DNA of 6,834 bases from Cytophagales bacterium (GCA_020063545.1 JAGUUF010000063.1:1-6834), one strand, 5' to 3'; counted from the stretch's first letter, positions 1 through 6,265 are shown. A program made the numbers and translations. Notes: generated from the sequence alone by a model not told the origin.

Positions 1-1
1 A

Positions 2-373
2 CAATGCAAATACTTTAAGCTGGAGCGGATTGGCGAAGTTGTGGTACTCGACAAACCCTATAAATTCCAGAAAATGCACGAAAAGACAAGCACCGATATT
101 TTCGGCATCACCGGAAGGAAAGAAACCTGGGTTACGCTGCGCCTCAGTTTGCGGGCGTATGTGCTGATGCGCGAGGAGTTTCCGCTGGCCCAGCCTTACC
201 TGGAAAAAGAGGAAACCGAAGAAACCAAGAGCTATATTTTTAACGGGCCTGTTTTAAACTTTAAGGGTGTTGGGCGGTTTGTTATGGGCCTTGCTGACGA
301 AGTTACCATTGTTAGCCCGGTGGAGTTTAAAAACTACGTGAAAGAAAAAATCAAGGCCCAACGGTTGATTTAG
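2..373 (+). CDS. WYL domain-containing transcriptional regulator, C-terminal part (5' truncated)
   Basis: The reading frame is open from the first full codon of the window to TAG at 371-373, so the gene starts upstream and only its last 123 residues are visible. The first residues (YFKLERIGEVVVLDKPYKF) resemble the end of a WYL domain, where an 'F-x-L-x-R-I' strand precedes the linker. The rest (V-T-L-R-L in a strand, then G-P-V-L-N-F, G-R-F-V-M-G-L, and V-E-F-K-N-Y-V) follows the WCX pattern that closes WYL regulators of the YafY/PafC type. Members usually have an N-terminal helix-turn-helix and use the WYL domain to sense nucleic acid or another ligand; both would lie outside this window. 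The GTG at 41 is internal, not the start. No link to the downstream genes is evident. Family assignment is from pattern recognition of the C-terminal half only. Confidence 0.75.
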   Translation, partial: QCKYFKLERIGEVVVLDKPYKFQKMHEKTSTDIFGITGRKETWVTLRLSLRAYVLMREEFPLAQPYLEKEETEETKSYIFNGPVLNFKGVGRFVMGLADEVTIVSPVEFKNYVKEKIKAQRLI

Positions 374-475
374 GCGTTTTTTGAACGAACAAGCAGCGAA
401 ATACCTGTAAAAATTTTTATTCACGTTATGAAATGGTGACGCGCCCTGCATCTCAGGCATTGTAACCAAAACACA

Positions 476-1792
476 ATGCATATGAAGAAGGCGTTAATCA
501 TTCCCGCCATGGCGGGAACCGCTGCCCTGGTGTTTATCCTGGCAGCTTTCACGAGTAAAGTCGAAACGCGAAGCACTGCATTAAGGGAAATTCCGAAAGG
601 CTGCGTATTCCGCACCGTAATGGGTGAAGAGCGTTCCGATTCCAGTTTCATCTACCTCACCCCCGACCGGGTGGCGGTATCCATCACCCGCGGGTTAAGC
701 TGGATAGCGCGCGCCCAAAACCAAAACGGGGGCTGGGGTGCAGGCAGTCATTACCGGCAGGATGTAATGGATCCGCATGCCGTACAAACCGATCCGGCCA
801 CCACCAGCATGGTAGCCATGGCCATCTTGCGGAGCGGCAGCACCCTTACCAGTGGTGAATATTCAAACCAGCTAAGCAAAGCCCTTAAGTATTTGCTTAA
901 CGCCATTGAAACGTCCTCCGCAGACAGTTACAACATCACCCAACTTACCGGTACGCAAATCCAGACCAAGCTGGGCGCCAATATTGATGTTGTGCTTACT
1001 TCCCAATTCCTGTCCAACATCCTGGAACACACCACTCATGATAAGGCGTTGCAGGAACGGGTGAAGAAAAACCTGAACACCTGCGTTGCCAAAATTCAGC
1101 AGGCGCAGGATAAAGACGGCAGCATGCGTGGCGATGGTTGGGCAGGTGTACTCCAGTCATCGTTTGCCACAACAGCATTAGAGGCCGCCCAGGCTAATGG
1201 CGCTGCGGTAGATGAAGATGCGCTGAAAAAGTCGCGCGAGTTCCAGAAAAACAACTACGATGCAAAAACCGGTGAGTCGAAAACCGATCGCGGGGCAGGC
1301 ATTGTGCTGTACTCGGTTTCGGGTTCAACCCGGGCATCTGCCAAAGAAGCCCGCAGGGTACAGGAAGAAATGGAATCGGCCAAGCGTGCCGGAAAGCTTC
1401 CTCAGGGCGCAGCCCCTTCAGCCGAAAACCTTGAAAAGATTGGCTTCTCGAAAGATGACGCCATCCGGTATTCAACTGCGTACGAAGTGTATCAATCGGC
1501 CAAGCAAACCGCCCAACGCGATGAGGTGATGGACGGTTTCGGAAACAACGGTGGCGAAGAGTTTTTAAGCTACCTTCAAACCGGTGAAGGTATGATTATC
1601 GGCAAAGACCAAAGCTGGAAAACCTGGTACGAAAACATGAGCGGCCGGCTGATTAAAATCCAAAACAATGACGGCAGCTGGAACGGGCACCATTGCATTA
1701 CCAGCCCGGTATTCTGCACGGCCACCTGTTTACTGATCCTAAGCGTAAACAACGATGTGGAACGGTTGATTAAAATGGGTAAGGAAAAGTAG
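476..1792 (+). CDS. Exported prenyltransferase/squalene-oxidase repeat (alpha-alpha toroid) protein
   Basis: 438 residues. The N-terminus (MHMKK then a hydrophobic stretch at residues 6-25 with A-x-A-x-type small residues) looks like a signal peptide or single membrane anchor, so the body is probably periplasmic. Two ATGs (476 and 482) are possible starts; neither has a clear Shine-Dalgarno. QW-like repeat motifs occur at residues 81-90 (QNQNGGWGAG), 211-224 (QDKDGSMRGDGWAG) and 395-404 (IQNNDGSWNG), each followed by a helix with T-T-x-x-x-A or T-A-T-C, as in terpene cyclases and protein prenyltransferase beta subunits. A charged, Ala/Lys/Glu-rich stretch at about 284-350 seems an insertion between repeats. 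The C-terminal segment with H405, H406, C407, C414 and C418 could bind metal, but this is a guess. The cyclase catalytic D-x-D-D motif is not seen, so enzymatic activity is uncertain. The protein is shorter than squalene-hopene cyclases (about 630). It has its own terminator and no operon partner. Confidence 0.8.
   Translation: MHMKKALIIPAMAGTAALVFILAAFTSKVETRSTALREIPKGCVFRTVMGEERSDSSFIYLTPDRVAVSITRGLSWIARAQNQNGGWGAGSHYRQDVMDPHAVQTDPATTSMVAMAILRSGSTLTSGEYSNQLSKALKYLLNAIETSSADSYNITQLTGTQIQTKLGANIDVVLTSQFLSNILEHTTHDKALQERVKKNLNTCVAKIQQAQDKDGSMRGDGWAGVLQSSFATTALEAAQANGAAVDEDALKKSREFQKNNYDAKTGESKTDRGAGIVLYSVSGSTRASAKEARRVQEEMESAKRAGKLPQGAAPSAENLEKIGFSKDDAIRYSTAYEVYQSAKQTAQRDEVMDGFGNNGGEEFLSYLQTGEGMIIGKDQSWKTWYENMSGRLIKIQNNDGSWNGHHCITSPVFCTATCLLILSVNNDVERLIKMGKEK
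501..518. repeat. 18-bp perfect palindrome inside the signal-peptide codons
   Basis: TTCCCGCCATGGCGGGAA equals its own reverse complement. It lies about 25 bases after the first ATG of the toroid-protein gene and could fold in mRNA as a 7-bp stem (TTCCCGC/GCGGGAA) with a CATG loop, or be bound by a dimeric protein. It encodes part of I-P-A-M-A-G in the hydrophobic leader. It may be chance; no second copy was noticed in the window. Confidence 0.6.
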
Positions 1793-1797
1793 GCAGT

Positions 1798-1840
1798 AAG
1801 GCAGGGCAGTAAAAAAAACTGCCCTGCTTTTGCTATTTTT
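1798..1840 (+). terminator. Rho-independent terminator after the toroid-protein gene
   Basis: A perfect 10-bp stem, GCAGGGCAGT (1801-1810) with ACTGCCCTGC (1818-1827), encloses a loop of seven A. The stem can extend by one G-T and two A-T pairs to 1798/1830. It is followed by TTTTGCTATTTTT. It begins 5 bases after the TAG stop, so it should end that transcript and separate it from the lipoprotein gene, whose ATG is only 15 bases after the T-rich end. Confidence 0.88.
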
Positions 1841-1855
1841 AGTAAACCGTACGCC

Positions 1856-2161
1856 ATGAAATACCACCCTCCATTACTCATCCTTTTACTCATAGCACTC
1901 GTTGCATGGGCCGGATGCACCTCATCACAACAAGCCACCACAGTTGAGCGTGACGGTTCAAGTATTGAAAAAGCCGTAGTTGTCAACTCCATCCGGGAAG
2001 AATACCAGTGGGTTCAACACCATTACCCCAATTCACGGGTAACCCGCCAGGCACTTATACAGCCTAAAGGCAAACACTACGATGAACTTACTTTCGTAAC
2101 CCCTTCGGGAGAAACCAAAAAGGCTTATTTCGACATCAACAGCTTTTTCGGAAAGTTCTGA
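1856..2161 (+). CDS. Small hypothetical lipoprotein (101 aa)
   Basis: The N-terminus MKYHPPLLILLLIALVAWAGC has a short hydrophobic core and ends in W-A-G-C, a lipobox with an unusual Trp at -3, so Cys21 is the likely lipidated residue of the mature protein. The residues after Cys21 (T-S-S-Q-Q) lack the acidic/Lys surface-export signal of Bacteroidota lipoproteins, which suggests the periplasmic face of a membrane. The mature 81 residues contain E-Y-Q-W-V-x-x-x-Y-P-N-S (49-60), then Y-D-E-L-T-F-V-T-P-S-G-E-T-K-K-A-Y-F-D-I-N-S-F-F-G-K-F to the end, a beta-rich pattern. I do not recognise a named family or function. No promoter could be firmly placed in the 15 bases after the upstream terminator; the gene may rely on read-through or on a promoter overlapping that terminator. 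Confidence 0.72.
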   Translation: MKYHPPLLILLLIALVAWAGCTSSQQATTVERDGSSIEKAVVVNSIREEYQWVQHHYPNSRVTRQALIQPKGKHYDELTFVTPSGETKKAYFDINSFFGKF

Positions 2162-2170
2162 CGAACTGGC

Positions 2171-2203
2171 TCTAAATCAGTCTATTTAGAATTATTCTAA
2201 ATA
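2171..2203. promoter_or_regulatory. Putative Fur-family operator (10-1-10 inverted repeat plus extra half-site)
   Basis: TATTTAGAAT (2183-2192) and ATTCTAAATA (2194-2203) are perfect reverse complements around a single T at 2193. The core TTAGAAT-T-ATTCTAA has the 7-1-7 layout with inner AAT-n-ATT that Fur, PerR and Zur boxes share in other bacteria. A third half-site, TCTAAAT, lies at 2171-2177 and repeats the right arm (2196-2202). The site ends 4 bases before the TTG of the predicted promoter of the heme-monooxygenase-like gene. Binding by a Fur-type metalloregulator is inferred from architecture; which family member (Fe, Mn, Zn or peroxide sensor) cannot be read from it. Confidence 0.65.
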
Positions 2204-2207
2204 AATC

Positions 2208-2238
2208 TTGCTTTTATAGCTTCCAGCCTTCATTTTTG
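2208..2238 (+). promoter_or_regulatory. Predicted Bacteroidota-type promoter for the ABM-domain gene
   Basis: TTG at 2208-2210 and CATTTTTG at 2231-2238 (seven of eight positions including the two free ones; consensus TAnnTTTG) are 20 bases apart, the spacing typical of the Bacteroidota primary sigma factor (-33/-7). Transcription would start near 2245, giving a leader of about 10 bases before ATG 2255. The Fur-like operator abuts the -33 element. Confidence 0.55.
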
Positions 2239-2254
2239 GTCAAAATTTACACCT

Positions 2255-2578
2255 ATGAAGAGGTTTGTAGCGATAAACTATATCCAGTGCGATTCGCACT
2301 ACCGCGAACGTTTTGAACAACTCTTTGCCACCCGCGCCCATGCCATAGACCGGATGCCGGGGTTTATTGATATGCAGGTACTAAAGCCAAACCAGGAAGG
2401 CGAGTACCTTATTGTAAGCCATTGGGAATCGGAAGATGCCTTTAAAGCGTGGACAAGTTCTCCGGAATTTATTGAAGGCCACAAGCGCGGCTTTGAGGAC
2501 ATCCGCAAGGCAAGAGAAGCCGGCCAGAAACCCCCGATGAGCAGTTCATTTAAAACCTATGAAGTAATCGCCAACTGA
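2255..2578 (+). CDS. Antibiotic biosynthesis monooxygenase family protein, probable heme-degrading (IsdG/HmoA-like)
   Basis: 107 residues without signal peptide or membrane segment, so cytoplasmic, and of the usual length for IsdG/HmoA-type proteins (about 105-110). The ABM ferredoxin-like fold is indicated by F-V-A-I-N-Y-I (strand), R-x-x-A-I-D-R-M-P-G-F-I-D-M-Q-V (31-42 region), Y-L-I-V-S-H-W-E-S-E-D-A-F-K-A-W (51-66) and F-I-E-G-H (72-76). Asn8, Trp66 and His76 correspond in position and context to the Asn/Trp/His triad that binds and distorts heme in IsdG and IsdI, which open the porphyrin and release iron. The gene is convergent to a receptor/HmuY operon and preceded by a Fur-like site, which fits heme-iron release. 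ATG 2255 directly precedes the first strand; no Shine-Dalgarno is visible. Other ABM members act on polyketide or quinone substrates, so activity on heme remains inference. Confidence 0.82.
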   Translation: MKRFVAINYIQCDSHYRERFEQLFATRAHAIDRMPGFIDMQVLKPNQEGEYLIVSHWESEDAFKAWTSSPEFIEGHKRGFEDIRKAREAGQKPPMSSSFKTYEVIAN

Positions 2579-2601
2579 TACAATAGGACTCCACTATAAC
2601 T

Positions 2602-2633
2602 AAAACGCCCCCGCATTTAGCAGGGGCGTTTTT
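2602..2633. terminator. Bidirectional intrinsic terminator between convergent genes
   Basis: AAAACGCCCC (2602-2611) pairs with GGGGCGTTTT (2623-2632); after one C/A mismatch the inner GC/GC pair closes an ATTTA loop (2615-2619). The stem is flanked by A-tract on one side and T-tract on the other, so it can end transcription in both directions. It lies 23 bases after the stop of the ABM gene and 5 bases beyond the stop of the HmuY-family gene on the other strand. Confidence 0.87.
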
Positions 2634-2637
2634 CTTT

Positions 2638-4065
2638 TCAATCGCCTTTCTTCAAAAGCGCAAACTCGAACCGCGGCTTGCCGCGCTCACCACCGGTGGT
2701 AAGCGAGGTGAACCGCAACTTATAATAATTCGATGAAGCATCGCGGATGACATAAAACCGATCGTTACGAATTGAAGGCGGCCCACTCGGGCCACCACCC
2801 GTGCGCCAGTTGGTGCCTATCTTAAGCTGATGCTGATTGGTAAAATCCAGGCCGGCTAAATCCGATTCGGCAAATGATTCGTACGATTTTGTACTGGTAA
2901 GCACCTGTACGGCAGCAACGCCAGTCATATTCTGCAGGATTACATCCTGAAAATAATACGGCACGGGGCCTGAGCCAAAATTGGTTGAATTGGTAAACCC
3001 CGTCCAGGCAATATCCCAGCGGCCAACTACAGGTTCAACCGATACCAGTCCGGTATTCAAACTCACATATTGAAAAGCATACGCAGGGTTTTTCGTCACA
3101 TGGATCTCGGAGAACGAGGTGGCGTTAATTTCGGCATGTTGCAACGTATAGCCGTTACCGTTTCGGATAACCCTGATTTTCTTCCACCCCAGTTGCGGAG
3201 CAGGCGAACCCGGACCGGTACCCCGGTTAACAATGTACACGTTGTTTTCAGTCAGTGTTGCCGATACTGCGGCAATGGCAGTTTTGGTCAGGTCTCCGGC
3301 CGGGTCGTCAATCCAGGTAATGGCCTCAGCAACCCAACCCGGTACTGGAGTTGTATTGATAGCAGCAAAAACAGCGGCAAGCGAAAGTTGCGCGCCAAAG
3401 CCAACTGAATCGGCAGCGGTAACGGTATTCAAATCGGTTTTATCAAGCCTGCGTACCATCATGCCGTTTGATGAGTTCAGGATAACGCGGAATTCACTGT
3501 CCGAACTGAACCCAAAATCCCATGCCGTACGCTGCACTGCCGTTTGCCGGTTGGCACTCAGGTCGATAAACACTTTGTTAGGATAAAGCACACCCCCTCC
3601 GTTTATTTCCATCTCTCCCGAAAGAGCAATTAACTCGGCAAATGTAACGGTGAGCTGTGCTTTGGAGCCTACAACCAGTGAAGCATCCGTTGGAGCCACC
3701 GTGAAAACAATTTGTTCATCGCCATCAAACAATACCCCAGGCTCCTTTATCAAAGTAAATGATACTGAAGTCAATCCCTCGGCCACCGGTATGATGAAAC
3801 TACCTGCTGTTGCTGCCGGCTCGGTAGTAAAATCAACACCGTACGTAACACCGCTTGGTACTACCTGAACAGTAAGTTGTGTTGCTGCGCTTGCCTCGCG
3901 GGTAAGCTTTATCGTAATGGTCAACTCGCTTTCATCCTCACCAAACCCGAGCGTTGCAGACTCAAACTCCACCAGGTTATCCGGCAATTCCGGGTCTTCC
4001 TTGCACGAACTCAGCATGAGTAATCCAGCGACTACAAAAAGCAATAATCCGAATTTTATGTCCAT
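2638..4065 (-). CDS. HmuY family surface lipoprotein with N-terminal Calx-beta-like domain
   Basis: 475 residues. The signal peptide ends in the lipobox L-S-S-C, with Cys21 lipidated; it is followed by K-E-D, which resembles the Lys/acidic signal that sends Bacteroidota lipoproteins to the cell surface. Residues about 32-145 look like a Calx-beta domain (F-G-E-D-E-S-E-L-T-I-T-I-K-L-T-R, Y-G-V-D-F, F-D-G-D-E-Q-I-V-F-T-V). Residues about 150-473 match the HmuY fold: P-N-K-V-F-I-D-L-S, A-W-D-F-G-F at 181-186, F-R-V-I-L-N-S-S-N-G-M-M, W-D-I-A-W-T at 350-355, and near the end F-Y-V-I-R-D-A-S-S-N-Y-Y-K-L-R-F. HmuY of Porphyromonas takes heme from host proteins and passes it to the HmuR receptor. 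The canonical HmuY is only about 215 residues, so this one is enlarged. Which residues would bind heme is not clear from the sequence; Met202/Met203 are candidates only. The start lies 8 bases after the receptor stop, so the two genes are probably cotranscribed. Confidence 0.85.
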   Translation of the reverse strand: MDIKFGLLLFVVAGLLMLSSCKEDPELPDNLVEFESATLGFGEDESELTITIKLTREASAATQLTVQVVPSGVTYGVDFTTEPAATAGSFIIPVAEGLTSVSFTLIKEPGVLFDGDEQIVFTVAPTDASLVVGSKAQLTVTFAELIALSGEMEINGGGVLYPNKVFIDLSANRQTAVQRTAWDFGFSSDSEFRVILNSSNGMMVRRLDKTDLNTVTAADSVGFGAQLSLAAVFAAINTTPVPGWVAEAITWIDDPAGDLTKTAIAAVSATLTENNVYIVNRGTGPGSPAPQLGWKKIRVIRNGNGYTLQHAEINATSFSEIHVTKNPAYAFQYVSLNTGLVSVEPVVGRWDIAWTGFTNSTNFGSGPVPYYFQDVILQNMTGVAAVQVLTSTKSYESFAESDLAGLDFTNQHQLKIGTNWRTGGGPSGPPSIRNDRFYVIRDASSNYYKLRFTSLTTGGERGKPRFEFALLKKGD

Positions 4066-4073
4066 ACTTTTAC

Positions 4074-6098
4074 TTAATTGGTTAGTGAATAATTGATTGA
4101 AAAAAAATAAGACCGTCCGTACCCGATGGGTCGCGTACTACCTCCGTTGTGCACACCCGAAGTAACCGCAGTATTGTTCACAGCGGTAACATCGAACAGG
4201 TTGCGGATGCCTGCCGTAAGCGAAAGGTGTTTACCTAACTTTTTTATGGCACTCAGGTCGGCCCAACTATACCCCTCCTGTTCGGCCAGGCGCGGAACGG
4301 CATTGCCGCTTTCATTCACGATTTCGTAAAACGGTGTTTTACCGGTGTACTTGTAATTCAGAAATACATCCAGTCCTGCTTTAGCAAACTGCCATGTTGC
4401 GGAGGCCGTGATTTCCGGTGACCATGCAAACCGCGCAATATGTTCATAACGCCCATGTAGCTGGTTGTAGCGGCCGGTATATCCAAAGCCTGCGTTCAAT
4501 TCCCATGATTTCTGTTTCCACGAAGCACCCGCTGTGGCACCGGTTGTTTTGTAGTTATCAATGTTCAGGTAAGTGGTAACGAGGCTGTTGCCGGGCTTTT
4601 GGCCGTAGCCAATCATGTTCTCGATTGTGTTGTAAAAACCACCCAGTGTTGTGGTAAGTACAGAACCCTGCTTCTCTGAAAAGCGATAGTTCCATGAGCC
4701 CGAAAAACTGTGCGAAAGTTCGGCCTTCAGGTTGGTGTTGCCTTCAATGGCATGGCTGGCATCAAAAAAATCAAAATACAGTTCGCGGAGTGATGGCGCA
4801 CGAAACCCGCGGCCATACGAAAACCGCAAATCATGTTGCTGGCCGATATTGATTTTTGCATTAAGCGATGGAATAACAGGCGGGGCAGCATAAACCGTGT
4901 TGTACATCATGCGAAGGCCCGGCCGTATCCGGATAGAAGGATGCGTTACCCATTCAGCTGAAACAAAAAATGCATAGTCGCCAACCTGCTGCGTACCCGC
5001 TTTGATTCGTCCGCCACTGCCAGTTTCGTAATTGAAATCCAGGCCCGGTTGAAGGGAGAGCTTACTGTTCAACTCATACTGAATGGTGCTTCGAAAAGTT
5101 AACCCGTTAAAATCGGTAACATCCTGAAGACCGGCACCGGTGGCAAGGACGCGCCTTCCGGTTGCTTCGTTCACAATGGTAGATTGCGTTTCGCGCTGAT
5201 AGTCGGTAAACGAAAGCACCGCATTACCCTGAAGTTTCTGCGAAAATGAATATGCCCCCTGAACCTGGTGCATAAGCCGGTTGGTATAGTAGCGCTGGTC
5301 AAGCGCTTCACCACCCTCAAACACCCCGGGATTGTAGATGTCTTCGAAAAGGTAATCCAGCCGGTAATAAAAACTGGTTGTGCCGCGCTCATAACCTGCA
5401 ACACCCGCTGCCATCCATTGGGTTTTCGGGTGCCATTGCTTATCGCGGCCGCTGGCATTTCCCTGCCACCCCCCGAAATAATTATGATTCAGATCGGCCC
5501 GAAACCGATACCCGTTTGAAGCATACCCCAGGCCAACAGCCTGGTTATGAATGCCGGCACCAATACCATATGCGCTGCCAACAGTTTCTTCATGAAGTTT
5601 TACCGAGGCATCGAACCTGTTGTCAACAGCTTTTTTTGTGATGATGTTGATCACCCCGGCCAGGGCATCGGCTCCGTATACAACCGACATAGGCCCTTCA
5701 ATAATTTCAATCCGCTCGATGGCGTTTACATTAACCTGGTTAATATTAATCTCGTTGGAAGTACCCTGGCGGCCAATCATCGGTACACCGTCAATCAGGA
5801 TCTTAACATTCTGCCCCGACAACCCCTGCATGGTAAGGTTTGAACCACCCAGCGCCATATCCTGGCTGAAGCGGATGTTGAGTTCGGTGTTGAGCACATC
5901 CTGCAACCGCACCGCACCACGGGCTTCCAGTTTCTCCAGCGGAATGGTTCGCACCTGGTAAACCGATTTACGGGCCGACTGCGGTTCGAACTGCCCGGTA
6001 ACAACAATCTCTTCAAGGTGCGTAATCTTCAGGCTATCCTGGCCGAAGGCATCGGGCCGGATGCACAGGAGCAACACCAGCAAAAAATATTTGTCCAT
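4074..6098 (-). CDS. TonB-dependent outer membrane receptor, probable heme/iron-chelate receptor
   Basis: 674 residues from the ATG at 6098; the frame is open to 6167, but that extension puts 23 basic/polar residues before the signal peptide MDKYFLLVLLLCIRPDAFG, which should be cleaved before Q20. A TonB-box-like segment E-E-I-V-V-T-G lies at 29-35. The plug domain spans about 40-155, with L-I-D-G-V-P-M at 101-107, E-R-I-E-I-I-E-G-P at 128-136 and Y-G-A-D-A-L-A-G-V-I-N-I-I-T at 141-154. The remaining residues form the beta-barrel, ending in the aromatic strand S-Y-F-F-S-I-N-Y-S. In the barrel, FRAPSLRELY (432-441), His449 and G-N-T-N-L (453-457) reproduce the FRAP...His...NPNL layout of heme receptors such as HemR, with Thr for Pro. 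FRAP-like motifs also occur in siderophore and cobalamin receptors, so the ligand is inferred mainly from the adjacent HmuY gene. It is the first gene of a two-gene operon and is divergent from an AraC-type regulator. Confidence 0.9.
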   Translation of the reverse strand: MDKYFLLVLLLCIRPDAFGQDSLKITHLEEIVVTGQFEPQSARKSVYQVRTIPLEKLEARGAVRLQDVLNTELNIRFSQDMALGGSNLTMQGLSGQNVKILIDGVPMIGRQGTSNEININQVNVNAIERIEIIEGPMSVVYGADALAGVINIITKKAVDNRFDASVKLHEETVGSAYGIGAGIHNQAVGLGYASNGYRFRADLNHNYFGGWQGNASGRDKQWHPKTQWMAAGVAGYERGTTSFYYRLDYLFEDIYNPGVFEGGEALDQRYYTNRLMHQVQGAYSFSQKLQGNAVLSFTDYQRETQSTIVNEATGRRVLATGAGLQDVTDFNGLTFRSTIQYELNSKLSLQPGLDFNYETGSGGRIKAGTQQVGDYAFFVSAEWVTHPSIRIRPGLRMMYNTVYAAPPVIPSLNAKINIGQQHDLRFSYGRGFRAPSLRELYFDFFDASHAIEGNTNLKAELSHSFSGSWNYRFSEKQGSVLTTTLGGFYNTIENMIGYGQKPGNSLVTTYLNIDNYKTTGATAGASWKQKSWELNAGFGYTGRYNQLHGRYEHIARFAWSPEITASATWQFAKAGLDVFLNYKYTGKTPFYEIVNESGNAVPRLAEQEGYSWADLSAIKKLGKHLSLTAGIRNLFDVTAVNNTAVTSGVHNGGSTRPIGYGRSYFFSINYSLTN

Positions 6099-6139
6099 AA
6101 AAAAAACAGGGCAAATATTTTTACTGGTGGTCGTTAAAA

Positions 6140-6255
6140 ATACCCGTAAACGGAGCATTAATACCACCTGATAAAAATCATGGCTGGATTACATCGTTAC
6201 TGGGTATTTTATTTATAAATACCGGTATTTTACCATAAATGGTTAGTATTGGTAT
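6140..6255. promoter_or_regulatory. Cluster of GGTAT/ATACC half-sites in the divergent intergenic region (putative operator)
   Basis: Six copies of the pentamer occur within 116 bases: ATACC at 6140-6144, 6161-6165 and 6219-6223; GGTAT at 6203-6207, 6224-6228 and 6251-6255. Three belong to longer GGTATTT/AAATACC heptamers: 6203-6209, 6217-6223 and 6224-6230. The last two form a 14-bp perfect palindrome (6217-6230), and the first two an inverted repeat with a 7-base gap. GGTATTTTA is also directly repeated (6203-6211 and 6224-6232). By chance about 0.2 copies of the pentamer would be expected on both strands in this length. The region lies between the divergent receptor and AraC-type regulator genes and is the natural binding site of that regulator, though the binding protein is not shown by sequence. 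Three of the copies lie nearer to the regulator. Confidence 0.6.
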
Positions 6256-6257
6256 GT

Positions 6258-6265
6258 TATTTTTG
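6258..6265 (+). promoter_or_regulatory. Candidate -7 element for the AraC-type regulator gene
   Basis: TATTTTTG fits the Bacteroidota -7 consensus TAnnTTTG at all six fixed positions and lies 29 bases before ATG 6295. No TTG is found 19-21 bases upstream, so the -33 element is weak or replaced by an activator. The last GGTAT half-site ends 2 bases before it, which would allow autoregulation. Confidence 0.4.

Noticed and set aside
381..418. TTG (381-383) with TACCTGTA (402-409) as a promoter for the toroid gene, and AAAAATTTTT (409-418) as a terminator for the WYL gene.
   Set aside because: The -7 match is only four of six fixed positions, and the A/T palindrome has no GC stem; nothing firm in the 102-base gap.
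476..1792. Squalene-hopene or other triterpene cyclase.
   Set aside because: Too short, signal peptide present, few QW repeats and no D-x-D-D motif; only the repeat fold can be supported.
1576..1992. 138-codon open frame on the - strand.
   Set aside because: It runs antisense across the end of the toroid gene, a strong terminator and the lipoprotein start; its composition is not protein-like and no motif is seen.
2183..2203. Inverted repeat as a transcription terminator for the lipoprotein gene.
   Set aside because: The arms are almost pure A/T with one G-C pair each and a one-base centre, which cannot fold as a stable hairpin and is not followed by a T-tract; an operator fits better.
3070..3868. 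Several + strand open frames (up to 117 codons) inside the HmuY-family gene.
   Set aside because: They are opposite-strand shadows of a well-supported gene, with no recognisable motif and overlapping each other in different frames.
6112..6119. AATATTTG on the - strand as a -7 element for the receptor operon.
   Set aside because: One mismatch to TAnnTTTG, no TTG at the right distance, and a leader of only a few bases; too weak to call.
6099..6167. Longer start for the TonB-dependent receptor (ATG at 6167).
   Set aside because: It would place 23 basic and polar residues before an otherwise standard signal peptide, and overlaps the ATACC half-sites; ATG at 6098 is the better start.
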